Shown here one piece after another: positions 56,656-64,000 of a DNA stretch of 64,000 nt. The stretch is taken from NCBI RefSeq assembly GCF_019264445.1, contig NZ_JAHVAB010000090.1:1-64000 (forward strand), written 5' to 3'. The stretch's first letter is position 1; each line of letters begins with the position of its first letter. The DNA is from Hydrogenophaga sp. GTDB taxonomy: Bacteria; Pseudomonadota; Gammaproteobacteria; Burkholderiales; Burkholderiaceae_C. The translations under genes were made by a program, and so were the position numbers. A model generated the notes under the pieces. It did not search any database. It was given only the letters and a program-made list of their open reading frames with translations, and was not told the origin of the DNA.

Positions 56656-58842
56656 ATGGCCTCCATTCGCAGCCGCAAACACAGCACGCCCGTTCACCTC
56701 CTCGCCCTTCTCGCCGCCTCGGTGCCTGCCGCCGGCATGGCACAGCAGACCACCACCCTGCCCACCGTGACCGTCAAGGAAGCGGCCGATGTGCCCTACA
56801 AGGCCGACACATCGGCCAACGACAAGATGACCGCACCGCTGGTGGACACGCCCAAGACGATCCAGATCATCAAGAAGGAGGTGCTGGAAGAGCAAGGCGC
56901 CGTCACGCTGATGGAGGCCCTGCGCAACACGCCCGGCATCACCATGCAGATGGGCGAAAACGGCAACACCTCGGCCGGCGACACCTTCCAGCTGCGCGGC
57001 TTCTCGCTGCAGCAGTCCACTTTTGTGGATGGCATCCGCGACCTCGGCGCGGTCACGCGCGACACCTTCAACCTGGAGCAGGTGGAAATCGTCAAGGGCG
57101 CGGCGGGTGCTGAAACCGGCCGCGGCGCGGCGTCGGGCTTCATCAACCTGATCTCCAAGCAGGCGCACCTGGGCGACGAGAACAGCGCGTCGGGCACCAT
57201 CGGCACGGCCAGCCGCAAGCGCGCCACCGTTGACCTGAACAAGCAGCTCAGCGACACCTCGGCCTTCCGCCTCAATGCCATGGCGCAAGACAGCGGTGTG
57301 GACGGGCGCGACTATGTGAAGAACAAGGGCTATGGCGTGGGCCTGTCGTATGCGGCCGGCCTGAACACGCCCACCCGCGTGTTCCTCTACAGCCAGCACC
57401 TGCGCCAGAACAATGTGCCCGACGGCGGCATTCCCGGCATTGGCTACGAGGGCTACACCTCGGTCACGGGCCCGAAGGTGCGCCGTGAAAACTTCTACGG
57501 CAGCGTGAACGACCGCGAGAAGGTGGACGCCGACATGTTCACAGTGAAGGTCGAACACGACCTGGGCGAAGGCACCACGGTGCGCAACATCACGCGCTAC
57601 GGCAAGACGCACATGGACCGCACGCTCACCGGCGTGAACACGGGCACCACCGGCATCACCACCACCGGCGCGCTGTCGGCCTGGACCGTGAACCGCTCGC
57701 GCCAGCGCGTGGACCAGGACAACACCATCCTGGCCAACCAGACCAACGTGAGCACGCGGTTCAGCGCAGGCGGTATGCAGCATTCGCTGGCCGCAGGTGT
57801 GGAGCTGCTGCACGAAAAGCAGAACAGCTTTGACCACGGCACGGCCGTGGCGGCCAGCACCCCGGCGGCCAACCTCTACAACCCCGATCCGTTCCAGAGC
57901 ATGTACGTGTTCGGCCCGCGCACGGGCGGCATCACGAGCGGCACCACCAACACCATCAGCGCGTACGTGTTCGACGATGCCAAGCTCAACGAGCGCTGGT
58001 CCATCAACGGCGGCCTGCGCGCCGACGTCTACAAGCTCAGCACGGACAACGTGACCGCCGCCGGTGTGCGCACCGCGCTGGAAGACACGCGCAGCCTGAT
58101 GAGCGCGAGCATCGGCAGCGTGTACAAGCCGGCCGAGAACGGCAGCATCTACGCGTCCATCGCGACCTCGGCCACGCCACCGGGCGCCAACAACTTCCAG
58201 TTGAGCGCCACCGCCGGCAACCAGGCCAACGCCGCGCTGGACCCGCAGCAGACGAACACCGTCGAGCTGGGCACCAAGTGGGAGTTGATGGACAAGCGCC
58301 TGAACGTGGCGGCCGCGGTGTTTCGCACCACCAACGACAAGCAGGTGACGGTAGACCCGATCACCAACGCGTCGGTGCAGGAGGGCAAGACGCAGGTGCA
58401 AGGTATCGAGCTGTCGGTGGTGGGGCAGATCACCCGGCTGTGGCAGATCACCGCGGGCCTGGCCAAGACCAGCACCAAGCAGATCAACCAGCAAACCGCC
58501 ACCGCAACCACCACCGGCGTGCGCTGGTCGCCCGACCTCACCGCCACCGTGTGGACCTCGTACCAGCTGGACAAGCTCACGCTCGGCTTCGGCACGCGCT
58601 ACACCTCGGAAGCCAAGCGCTTCGTCAACGCCGCCGGCGCGCAGGGCAACCTGCCCAACGTGCCTGCGTACTGGGTGGCCGATGCGATGGTGGGCTACCA
58701 GCTCACCGACAAGGTCAACCTGCGCCTGAACGTCTACAACCTGTTCGACAAGGAATACCTCATGACGGTGAACAACGGCGGTGGCCGCCTGGCCCTGGGC
58801 GCGCCCCGCTCTGCCGCGCTCACCGCGAACGTGAAGTTCTGA
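56656..58842 (+). CDS. fiu: Catecholate siderophore receptor (Fiu-like)
   Basis: 728 aa. Signal peptide (AGMA|QQ near residue 29), TonB box TVTVKE (37-42), plug domain with the siderophore-receptor pattern [18 protein letters not shown] and [19 protein letters not shown], and a barrel with terminal Phe (ANVKF). The VKE...PYKAD N-terminus and the PiuC-type gene directly after it match Fiu/PiuA monomeric catecholate receptors. AAGGA upstream of the ATG. Fur-box-like element in front. Confidence 0.92.
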   Translation: MASIRSRKHSTPVHLLALLAASVPAAGMAQQTTTLPTVTVKEAADVPYKADTSANDKMTAPLVDTPKTIQIIKKEVLEEQGAVTLMEALRNTPGITMQMGENGNTSAGDTFQLRGFSLQQSTFVDGIRDLGAVTRDTFNLEQVEIVKGAAGAETGRGAASGFINLISKQAHLGDENSASGTIGTASRKRATVDLNKQLSDTSAFRLNAMAQDSGVDGRDYVKNKGYGVGLSYAAGLNTPTRVFLYSQHLRQNNVPDGGIPGIGYEGYTSVTGPKVRRENFYGSVNDREKVDADMFTVKVEHDLGEGTTVRNITRYGKTHMDRTLTGVNTGTTGITTTGALSAWTVNRSRQRVDQDNTILANQTNVSTRFSAGGMQHSLAAGVELLHEKQNSFDHGTAVAASTPAANLYNPDPFQSMYVFGPRTGGITSGTTNTISAYVFDDAKLNERWSINGGLRADVYKLSTDNVTAAGVRTALEDTRSLMSASIGSVYKPAENGSIYASIATSATPPGANNFQLSATAGNQANAALDPQQTNTVELGTKWELMDKRLNVAAAVFRTTNDKQVTVDPITNASVQEGKTQVQGIELSVVGQITRLWQITAGLAKTSTKQINQQTATATTTGVRWSPDLTATVWTSYQLDKLTLGFGTRYTSEAKRFVNAAGAQGNLPNVPAYWVADAMVGYQLTDKVNLRLNVYNLFDKEYLMTVNNGGGRLALGAPRSAALTANVKF

Positions 58843-58871
58843 TCCCGCCCAACGGGCGCAACGCTCGCGCT

Positions 58872-58900
58872 GCAAAGGCCCGCCCACCGCGGGCCTTTGC
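58872..58900 (+). terminator. Hairpin between fiu and piuC
   Basis: Perfect 12-base stem GCAAAGGCCCGC/GCGGGCCTTTGC with a five-base loop and no T-run. It lies 30 bases after the fiu stop and could attenuate or stabilise the message rather than end it. Confidence 0.55.
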
Positions 58901-58921
58901 CCGTTTCAGGAACCCCAGGCC

Positions 58922-59602
58922 ATGCTGCTGCACATTCCCCAGGTACTGACCGCCACCGAAGTGGCCCACATTCGCGACACGCTCGACACCCAGGGCTGGG
59001 TGGATGGCCTGCGCACCACCGGGCCGCAGGCGGCCCACGTCAAACGCAACCTGCAGCTCGACACCGCGTCACCCGCGTTCGCGCCGCTGTCGCAGCGCAT
59101 CGCGGCGGCGCTGCAGCGCCACCCGCTGTTTGCCTCGGCGGTGTTGCCCGCCCACCTGCTGCCGCCCATGTTCAACCGCTACGAAGGCGGTGGGCAGTAC
59201 GGCAACCACATCGACAACGCGATCCAGACCGACCGCTTCACGGGCCAGCAGGTGCGCACCGATGTGTCCGTCACCGTGTTCCTGAGCGGGCCCGACGAGT
59301 ACGACGGCGGCGAGCTGATCGTGGAAGACAGCTTCGGCACGCACGAGGTCAAGCTCGATGCGGGCGACGCGATCATTTACCCCTCCACCAGCCTGCACCG
59401 CGTGGAGCCGGTGACGAGTGGCGCGCGCGTGGCGTCGTTCCTGTGGGCGCAGAGCCTGGTGCGCGATGCGTGGCGGCGCTCGATGCTCTTCGAGCTGGAC
59501 ATGACCCTCCTCAAGCTGCGCCACCAGCTGGGCGACAGCGCCGAGGTGGTGGCCTTGACGGGCCACTACCACAAGCTCCTGCAGCAGTGGGTGGCACTTT
59601 GA
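58922..59602 (+). CDS. piuC: Fe(II)/2-oxoglutarate-dependent PiuC-type hydroxylase
   Basis: 226 aa PKHD-type dioxygenase. Iron ligands His96, Asp98 (GNHIDNA) and His159 (SLHRVEP), 2-oxoglutarate Arg169 (GARVAS). Family members (PiuC, YbiX) are encoded next to catecholate receptors and are iron-regulated; the substrate is not established. Downstream of fiu by 79 bases, same strand, likely same transcript. Confidence 0.93.
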   Translation: MLLHIPQVLTATEVAHIRDTLDTQGWVDGLRTTGPQAAHVKRNLQLDTASPAFAPLSQRIAAALQRHPLFASAVLPAHLLPPMFNRYEGGGQYGNHIDNAIQTDRFTGQQVRTDVSVTVFLSGPDEYDGGELIVEDSFGTHEVKLDAGDAIIYPSTSLHRVEPVTSGARVASFLWAQSLVRDAWRRSMLFELDMTLLKLRHQLGDSAEVVALTGHYHKLLQQWVAL

Positions 59603-59690
59603 CCCCCCCCGCGCCGCGCTGCGCGCGTCACCCCCCAGGGGGCAATGCCTGCGGCCTGGCGGAGCCAGTTCCGCGGCATTCTGGGTGGGC
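59603..59690. repeat. Mosaic intergenic palindrome, copy 2
   Basis: Same architecture as 16435-16510: CGCGC-rich dyad, CCCCC-A-GGGGG (59632-59642), and AATGCC (59644-59649) with GGCATT (59675-59680) enclosing CTGGC/GCCAG. Distances between elements are identical to copy 1 while paired bases differ in a compensated way. Confidence 0.75.
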
Positions 59691-59714
59691 ACTTCTTCAG
59701 GCTGAGGTTTGCGC

Positions 59715-61124
59715 TCAGTACACGTCGCGGCGGTAGCGGCCGGCTTGTGCGAGCTGCTGCAGCGTCGCTTCGCCCAGGATCTGCTGCAGCGTGTCGTCCA
59801 CCGCGCCCGCCATGCCCTCCAGGCTGCCGCACACGTAGAGGGCTGCGCCCTGCGCCACCCAGGCGCGCACGTCGTCGGCCGATTCGGCCAGCGCGTGCTG
59901 CACGTAGCGGCGCTGCTGCTGGTCGCGTGAAAACACCCAGTCGACACGGCTGAGCCAGCCCTGCACCGCCAGCGCGTCGATTTCGGCGCGGTGGTGCGCG
60001 TCGGCGTGCGCGTGGCGTTCGCCGAACAGCAGCCACATGGGCGCCACGCTGGACGGGCGCGGCACCGTGGCCGCGTCATTGAGGTGGCCCGCAGCCGCCA
60101 GGCGGCCGTGGATGTGCCCGCGCAGACCCGCCAGCCCCGTGCCGTTGCCGATCAGGATCAGCGCCCGGCTGGCGTTGTCCCCGATCTGAAAGCCGCTGTG
60201 CGCGCGCACGCGCAGCATCACGGTGGCGCCCAGCGGCGCGGCCTGCAGCAGCCAGTGCGAGGCCAGGCCCGGGCTGCCGTCGGCGCGGCGGGCCTGGCGC
60301 ACCAGGAGGTGCACGGCACCGTCTTGCGGCACGGAGGCGATGGAATAGTCGCGCGGCGCGCCGGGTGCCGTGGGCACTTCCACCTGCACCAGATCGCCGG
60401 CCTGCCACGCAGGCAACGGCGCGTGCTCGGGCACCAACTCAAGGTGGTGCACCGCCTCACCTTCGCTGCCGGGGTTGAGGTGCTCGCGGGCCTGCAGGCG
60501 CCAGGGTTGCAGGGCGGGCGCCTCCCAGTCGGGCAGGTCGTTGGTGCCGGCCAGGTGCGCGAGGTGCTGGCGCCAGCGCTGCAGCGCTTCGGGATCGCTC
60601 TTGTCCACGTCGATGCGGTCAAACAGGGGCTGCGCGCCGGCGGCGTTGAACCACTGGTCCAGCGCGCGGCCAAAGCCGCAGAACTGCGCGTAGGTGCTGT
60701 CGCCCAGCGCGAGCAGGCCCACGTGCAGGTGGTCAAGCCGCGCGCCCACCTGGCCCATGACATGCCTTGCAAACGCCACGGCGCTGTCGGGCGGGTCGCC
60801 CTCGCCGTAGGTGCTGGCAATGCACAGCAGGCGGTCGGCCTGCTGCAGGTCGGCCAGACGCAGCTGGCTGAGCGGCGCCAGGCGCACCGGCACGCCAGCG
60901 GTGTGCAGGGCCTGCGCGGTTTGCAGCGCGAGTTCTTCGGCTTGCCCGGTCTGGCTGGCGTAGGCCACCCACCACGCGGGCGCTCCCGGGGTGGCGGGCA
61001 ACAGCGCGTCCACCCGACGCTGCGCGGCGCGCTGGCGGCGCCGGTGCTGCCAGGCGATGGCGCCACACAGAAGCGCGTAGCACAGCACGGTGGCCAGCGC
61101 CTGCCACATTTTTTCACTGCTCAT
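59715..61124 (-). CDS. Membrane-anchored flavodoxin/FAD reductase (CPR/CysJ-like)
   Basis: 469 aa from the ATG at 61124, which overlaps the apbE stop by four bases. One N-terminal transmembrane helix (about 6-26) followed by a basic stretch, then flavodoxin-like FMN domain (YASQTGQAEELA, 55-66; CIASTYGEGDPP), FAD domain (RDYSIAS, mid-protein), and NADPH domain (ALILIGNGTGLAGLRGHIHG). The order is that of cytochrome P450 reductase and CysJ, tethered to the membrane with its domains in the cytoplasm. It probably passes NADPH electrons to the PepSY-type membrane protein of this cluster. Confidence 0.9.
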   Translation of the reverse strand: MSSEKMWQALATVLCYALLCGAIAWQHRRRQRAAQRRVDALLPATPGAPAWWVAYASQTGQAEELALQTAQALHTAGVPVRLAPLSQLRLADLQQADRLLCIASTYGEGDPPDSAVAFARHVMGQVGARLDHLHVGLLALGDSTYAQFCGFGRALDQWFNAAGAQPLFDRIDVDKSDPEALQRWRQHLAHLAGTNDLPDWEAPALQPWRLQAREHLNPGSEGEAVHHLELVPEHAPLPAWQAGDLVQVEVPTAPGAPRDYSIASVPQDGAVHLLVRQARRADGSPGLASHWLLQAAPLGATVMLRVRAHSGFQIGDNASRALILIGNGTGLAGLRGHIHGRLAAAGHLNDAATVPRPSSVAPMWLLFGERHAHADAHHRAEIDALAVQGWLSRVDWVFSRDQQQRRYVQHALAESADDVRAWVAQGAALYVCGSLEGMAGAVDDTLQQILGEATLQQLAQAGRYRRDVY

Positions 61125-62152
61125 TCGGCGAGGGCCTCCATGGCGGGGGACAGGGTTTCGGTGAATCGTCCATCGGCCTCGCGCTGCACAAACAGCGCCG
61201 CCACGCCGTGGGCGCGGGCCAGTGCCAGGCCGTCTTGCACACCGAGCACGGTGAGCGCGGTGGACCAGGCATCGGCCCACAGGCATTCGGTGTGCACCAC
61301 GCTCACCGATGCCAGACCATGCGACACGGGCTGGCCGTGGCGCGGGTCCAGCGTGTGCGGCAGGCGCTGGCCGCCGTGGGTGTACACGCGGCGGTAGTCG
61401 CCCGAGGTGGCCACGCACAGCCCATGCAGGGCCACACGGGTGGTGGGCAGCGGCGCCTGTCCTGCGCAGGTCGGTGGGGTTTCCAGATCGACCCACCAGG
61501 GTTGTCCGTCGGGGCGCAGGCCCTGGCCGCGCAGCTCGCCTCCCACCTCCACCAAGGTGTGGCCGATGCCGATGGCCGCGAGGCGGCGCGAAACGAGGTC
61601 CACCGCGTGGCCCTTGGCAATGGCGGAAAAGTCCAGCAGCAGGCCGCCGGGTTGCTGCGCCTCGCGCTTCGTGCGGTCCCAGCGCAGGCGGCGCCAGTCT
61701 TGCCGGGCCAGCGCAAGCTGCACGGCCTCGCTGTCCGGGGGCGCAAAACCGGGGTCGGTGTAGCGCGGGCTCGGGCCAAAGCCCCATGCGTTCACCAGTG
61801 CACCGGCCGCCGGGTTGAACGCGCCGCCCGACACCTGCGCCAGCCAGAGCGCGGCGTCCAGCACATCGGCCATGGCCTCGGGCAGCACATGCCGGCTGCC
61901 GGCGCCAGCGCGGTTGAAGCGGTCGAGGTCGGAGCCGGGCAACCAGGTGCTCATTTGTGCGACCACGAGGTCGAGCACACCCTGCACGGCCACGCGCACG
62001 GCCTCGGCCTGCTGGCTTTGCGGTCCGTTGCCCTGCCCCACCCAGCGCACCTGCCAGGTGGTGCCCATGGTCTGGCCATCCAGCTGCTGCACCCGTGCCC
62101 CGAGCAGGGGCATGGCGCCGTCCATCTGCAAGGGCACGAGCACGCGGTTCAT
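61121..62152 (-). CDS. apbE: FAD:protein FMN transferase ApbE
   Basis: 343 aa from the ATG at 62152. Motifs: MGTTWQVRW (about 29-37), GGLLLDFSAIAKGHAVD, and TSGDYRRVYTHGGQRLPHTLDP, the FAD/Mg site. It moves FMN from FAD to a Thr of a target protein in the periplasm. No convincing signal peptide is seen at this start, and the bases before it are pyrimidine-rich with no Shine-Dalgarno; the true start may be further upstream or translation may be coupled. The DUF2271 protein two genes upstream has the target motif. Confidence 0.92.
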   Translation of the reverse strand: MNRVLVPLQMDGAMPLLGARVQQLDGQTMGTTWQVRWVGQGNGPQSQQAEAVRVAVQGVLDLVVAQMSTWLPGSDLDRFNRAGAGSRHVLPEAMADVLDAALWLAQVSGGAFNPAAGALVNAWGFGPSPRYTDPGFAPPDSEAVQLALARQDWRRLRWDRTKREAQQPGGLLLDFSAIAKGHAVDLVSRRLAAIGIGHTLVEVGGELRGQGLRPDGQPWWVDLETPPTCAGQAPLPTTRVALHGLCVATSGDYRRVYTHGGQRLPHTLDPRHGQPVSHGLASVSVVHTECLWADAWSTALTVLGVQDGLALARAHGVAALFVQREADGRFTETLSPAMEALAE

Positions 62153-62170
62153 GAGGAGGAAGGTAGGAAC

Positions 62171-62207
62171 AAAAAAACCACCCCGGAGCCCTGCAGGGAT
62201 CCGGGGC
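62171..62207 (-). terminator. Terminator between DUF4198 gene and apbE
   Basis: On the minus strand CCCCGGATCCCT/AGGGCTCCGGGG forms a stem with minor mismatch, then GTGGTTTTTTTG. It lies 22 bases after the DUF4198 stop and 19 before apbE, so apbE and the reductase depend on read-through or another promoter. Confidence 0.75.
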
Positions 62208-62228
62208 ATGCCGGCACGCGCCGGGCGT

Positions 62229-63134
62229 TCAGCGGGGCAGCACTTCCAGCGTGAGGCTGTAGCCCGAGCGGCGCACCGGCTCGGCCAGCGTGCCAGCCGG
62301 GCCGGCAGGAGCGGCCACACCCGGGCCACCGGCACCCGGACCTCCAGGGCCGCCAGGGCCGCCAGGGCCACCCATGCCGGCGGCGCGCGGCGGCGCGATG
62401 TTCACCCAGTACATGCCGGCGGCGGGCCACTTCACCTGGATCTCGCCTTTGTCATCGGTCGTCAGGCGGATTTCGCCCAGCTCGCTGCGGTAGCGCAGCC
62501 CGGCCAGGATCACGGCGGCGGAATAGCCGGCCGCCGGTTTGCCGTTGTCCAGAAAGCGGAAGGTGGCGGTGTCGCCCTCGACCAGGTCGTTGGGGTGCGT
62601 CACGGGCACCAGTTCGATGCCGCGGCCCGTGGGCTTGAGGGCTTCGGTGGTGGGTTTGCCCGAGGTCACAAACGTTTCCACCCGGTTCTGCGACTGGCTC
62701 ACGCGGAGGTCTTCGGCGTTGGCCGGGATCTCCTTGGCCAGCGACTCGGCCGTGCCGCGCAGCCGCTTGGTTTCGGTGCCCACCTTGAAGCTCGCGGTGA
62801 GGCCGTCATTGACCAACGCAATGCGGTAGGTGCCTTGCTGCGAGAGCTTGACGTCGAACACGCTGCGGTAGCGGCCCTTGGCCTGGTTCTCGGCTTGCAC
62901 GGGCTGGCCATCGGGGCCGATCACCAGGAGGTTGTCCAGGCCGGCGGCGTTGTGCTCGTAATAAAAAATGTCGTTGGAAATGGCCGCATCGACCGACACC
63001 CACGGCTGCTGGCCCGAGTAGATGGTGCCCGAGGGCAGCAGCCAGGCGCGGTGCGCCTGCGCAGCGAAGGGCAAGGTGAGCGCCAGCGTGGCGGCAACGG
63101 TGAGCGCGCGGGCGCGAACGGACGTGATGTTCAT
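62229..63134 (-). CDS. DUF4198 domain periplasmic protein
   Basis: 301 aa from the ATG at 63134, GGAGAC six bases upstream. Sec signal peptide with cleavage after Ala27 (AQA|HRAW), so the mature protein starts with His, possibly a metal ligand. The body is DUF4198 (about 28-260; WLLPSGTIYSGQQPWVSVDA region), beta-rich and seen with metal-uptake genes. Residues about 263-285 are a Gly/Pro-rich linker (GGPGGPGGPGGPG) before a short C-terminal strand. Likely a periplasmic partner in iron handling. Confidence 0.86.
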   Translation of the reverse strand: MNITSVRARALTVAATLALTLPFAAQAHRAWLLPSGTIYSGQQPWVSVDAAISNDIFYYEHNAAGLDNLLVIGPDGQPVQAENQAKGRYRSVFDVKLSQQGTYRIALVNDGLTASFKVGTETKRLRGTAESLAKEIPANAEDLRVSQSQNRVETFVTSGKPTTEALKPTGRGIELVPVTHPNDLVEGDTATFRFLDNGKPAAGYSAAVILAGLRYRSELGEIRLTTDDKGEIQVKWPAAGMYWVNIAPPRAAGMGGPGGPGGPGGPGAGGPGVAAPAGPAGTLAEPVRRSGYSLTLEVLPR

Positions 63135-63153
63135 GAAAGTCTCCAGTCGGGAA

Positions 63154-63666
63154 TCAGGGTTTGACGGTGACGCTGACCGCGCCGAGCTCGTGTTCGCCAC
63201 GGGCCTGTGTGGTGGTGGCTGCCTTGGGCGGCCACACAAAGGGCACCTTCACCTGCTCACGCCCGCCCACTTCGCGCGCGGCTTCGAGCACGAGCTGGTA
63301 TTCGCCCGGGGCCAGCTTGGCGAGGGCGGTGGCGTCGGCGAACTGCACCGTGTGCTCGCCGGGCGCGCGCGTGGCGCCGCTGATGCCGTCCACCGGCATG
63401 GTGAGCTCGCGCCCGCTCTTGCGCCACCAGGCACGCATGTCCTTGAGCCACTTCGTGCCCTCGTTGTTGCGCATCTTGATGTCGTACCAGACGGCCAGGT
63501 TGCCCGCGAAGGACTGGTCGGGCTTCTCGATCCAGATGGCCACGTAGGGGCGGTGGTACTCCGCCACCGCGAGGCGGGGAATCTCGACCTTGAGGGCCAT
63601 GTCGGCGGCCAGCGCGGGCCAGGCCAGCCCGGCCGCCGACAAGGCGGTGACGTATCGAATCAACAT
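63154..63666 (-). CDS. DUF2271 periplasmic protein with predicted covalent FMN site
   Basis: 170 aa. Sec signal peptide (about 1-21, ALAA|DM). DUF2271 fold with YVAIWIEKPD and FAGNLAVWYD. Residues 93-99 are DGISGAT, matching the DGx(S/T)GA(S/T) motif where ApbE attaches FMN, so Thr99 is the predicted flavinylated residue. It would be a periplasmic one-flavin electron carrier. Encoded 22 bases after the PepSY-type gene and 19 before DUF4198. Confidence 0.88.
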   Translation of the reverse strand: MLIRYVTALSAAGLAWPALAADMALKVEIPRLAVAEYHRPYVAIWIEKPDQSFAGNLAVWYDIKMRNNEGTKWLKDMRAWWRKSGRELTMPVDGISGATRAPGEHTVQFADATALAKLAPGEYQLVLEAAREVGGREQVKVPFVWPPKAATTTQARGEHELGAVSVTVKP

Positions 63667-63688
63667 GGGAACGCAGCTCCTTCAGCAG

Positions 63689-64000
63689 TCAATGGACGAA
63701 CAGGATCACCAGCAGCAGGGGCGCGACCAGACCCATGCCCACCATGGGCCAGGTCGTGGGGCGGTTGGCCGCGTGGAACTTGAGGATGAACAGCCCCGTG
63801 ATGCAGAACACCAGGCAGGCCACGGAAAAAATGTCGAGGAACCACTTCCAGGCCAAGCCGGTGTGGCGGCCCTTGTGCAGGTCGTTGAGGTACGACACCC
63901 AGCCCCGGTCGGTGCGCTCGTATTCCACGCTGCCCGTCTCACGCTCGATGCGCAGCCAGGCGTCGCCGCCCGGACGCGGCAGCGACAGGTACACCTCTTC
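63689..64000 (-). CDS. PepSY-associated membrane protein, partial (N-terminus beyond window)
   Basis: The last 103 codons are visible; the frame is open at the window edge. C-terminal PepSY-TM pattern: [19 protein letters not shown] with the conserved His residues, followed by transmembrane segments (about 52-72 and 82-100 of the visible part). The His of HKGRHTG and like residues in full-length proteins are thought to bind heme for transmembrane electron transfer. It leads the minus-strand DUF2271-DUF4198-apbE-reductase run. Confidence 0.85.
   Translation of the reverse strand, partial: EEVYLSLPRPGGDAWLRIERETGSVEYERTDRGWVSYLNDLHKGRHTGLAWKWFLDIFSVACLVFCITGLFILKFHAANRPTTWPMVGMGLVAPLLLVILFVH

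Noticed and set aside
56533-58887. Open frame of 784 codons opposite the Fiu-like receptor
   Set aside because: Antisense shadow of a clear TonB receptor; low-complexity composition.

Overview
The window is dense, high-GC bacterial chromosome that looks like Burkholderiales, most likely Comamonadaceae (Hydrogenophaga/Acidovorax-like). The signs are tripartite tricarboxylate (Bug/TctAB) transport genes, a DUF1631 protein, the rpsF-priB-rpsR-rplI operon, and an alaA-hom-thrC-molybdopterin gene run. The genus is inferred from content, not proven. I see no rRNA, tRNA, CRISPR array, insertion sequence or phage gene.

Region by region. (1) 0-5 kb: a plus-strand run of a class III adenylyl cyclase with TPRs, a PAP2/haloperoxidase-type phosphatase with an SGGI-repeat N-terminus, and a cytoplasmic-looking subtilisin. 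A Crp/Fnr regulator with an intact-looking cAMP pocket faces it. (2) 5.5-18.7 kb: a catabolic island with a LuxR-type regulator, a ThDP-dependent 2-oxoacid enzyme, a TetR regulator, and two transcription units. One unit is Bug-TctB-TctA-sugar isomerase-enolase superfamily; the other is Bug-Gfo/Idh/MocA-DUF993 aldolase-like-sugar isomerase. Three copies of one dyad operator sit at the tetR/ThDP divergent promoter and in front of both transport units, so the island reads as one TetR regulon for an unidentified acid. (3) 18.7-25.8 kb: a small membrane protein, a DUF1631 protein, a divergent MFS/AraC pair, a small winged-helix-like protein and a coniferyl-aldehyde-type dehydrogenase.

(4) 25.9-36 kb, minus strand: clpB with a heat-shock-type promoter, then (downstream to upstream) a GNAT enzyme, moaE, moaD, moeA, mobB, thrC, hom and alaA, mostly overlapping by a few bases. 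This couples alanine/threonine synthesis to molybdopterin synthesis in one probable long operon. (5) 36-42.2 kb: Mth938-like protein, BCP peroxiredoxin, PIN-PhoH ATPase, dnaB, and the S6-PriB-S18-L9 operon. (6) 42.4-51.6 kb: a C2/gluconeogenic island with a VC_2705-type symporter plus DUF4212 subunit, a TPR protein, a small membrane protein, ppsA divergent from its regulator ppsR, and the DUF485-ActP acetate symporter pair.

(7) 51.6-54 kb: ahpF and ahpC. (8) 54-64 kb: iron acquisition. Two TonB receptors have matching Fur-box-like elements upstream; the second is Fiu-like and is followed by a PiuC-type hydroxylase. Then, on the minus strand, come a membrane-anchored flavodoxin-type reductase, ApbE, DUF4198, DUF2271 (carrying a DGISGAT flavinylation motif) and a PepSY-type membrane protein cut by the window edge. 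Together these predict an electron path from NADPH to a covalently bound periplasmic FMN that could reduce ferric siderophores.

The best candidates for undescribed biology are the three-operator TetR catabolic regulon, the cyclase/PAP2/subtilisin cassette, the flavinylated DUF2271 iron-reductase module, and a mosaic intergenic palindrome with compensatory base changes between its two copies.
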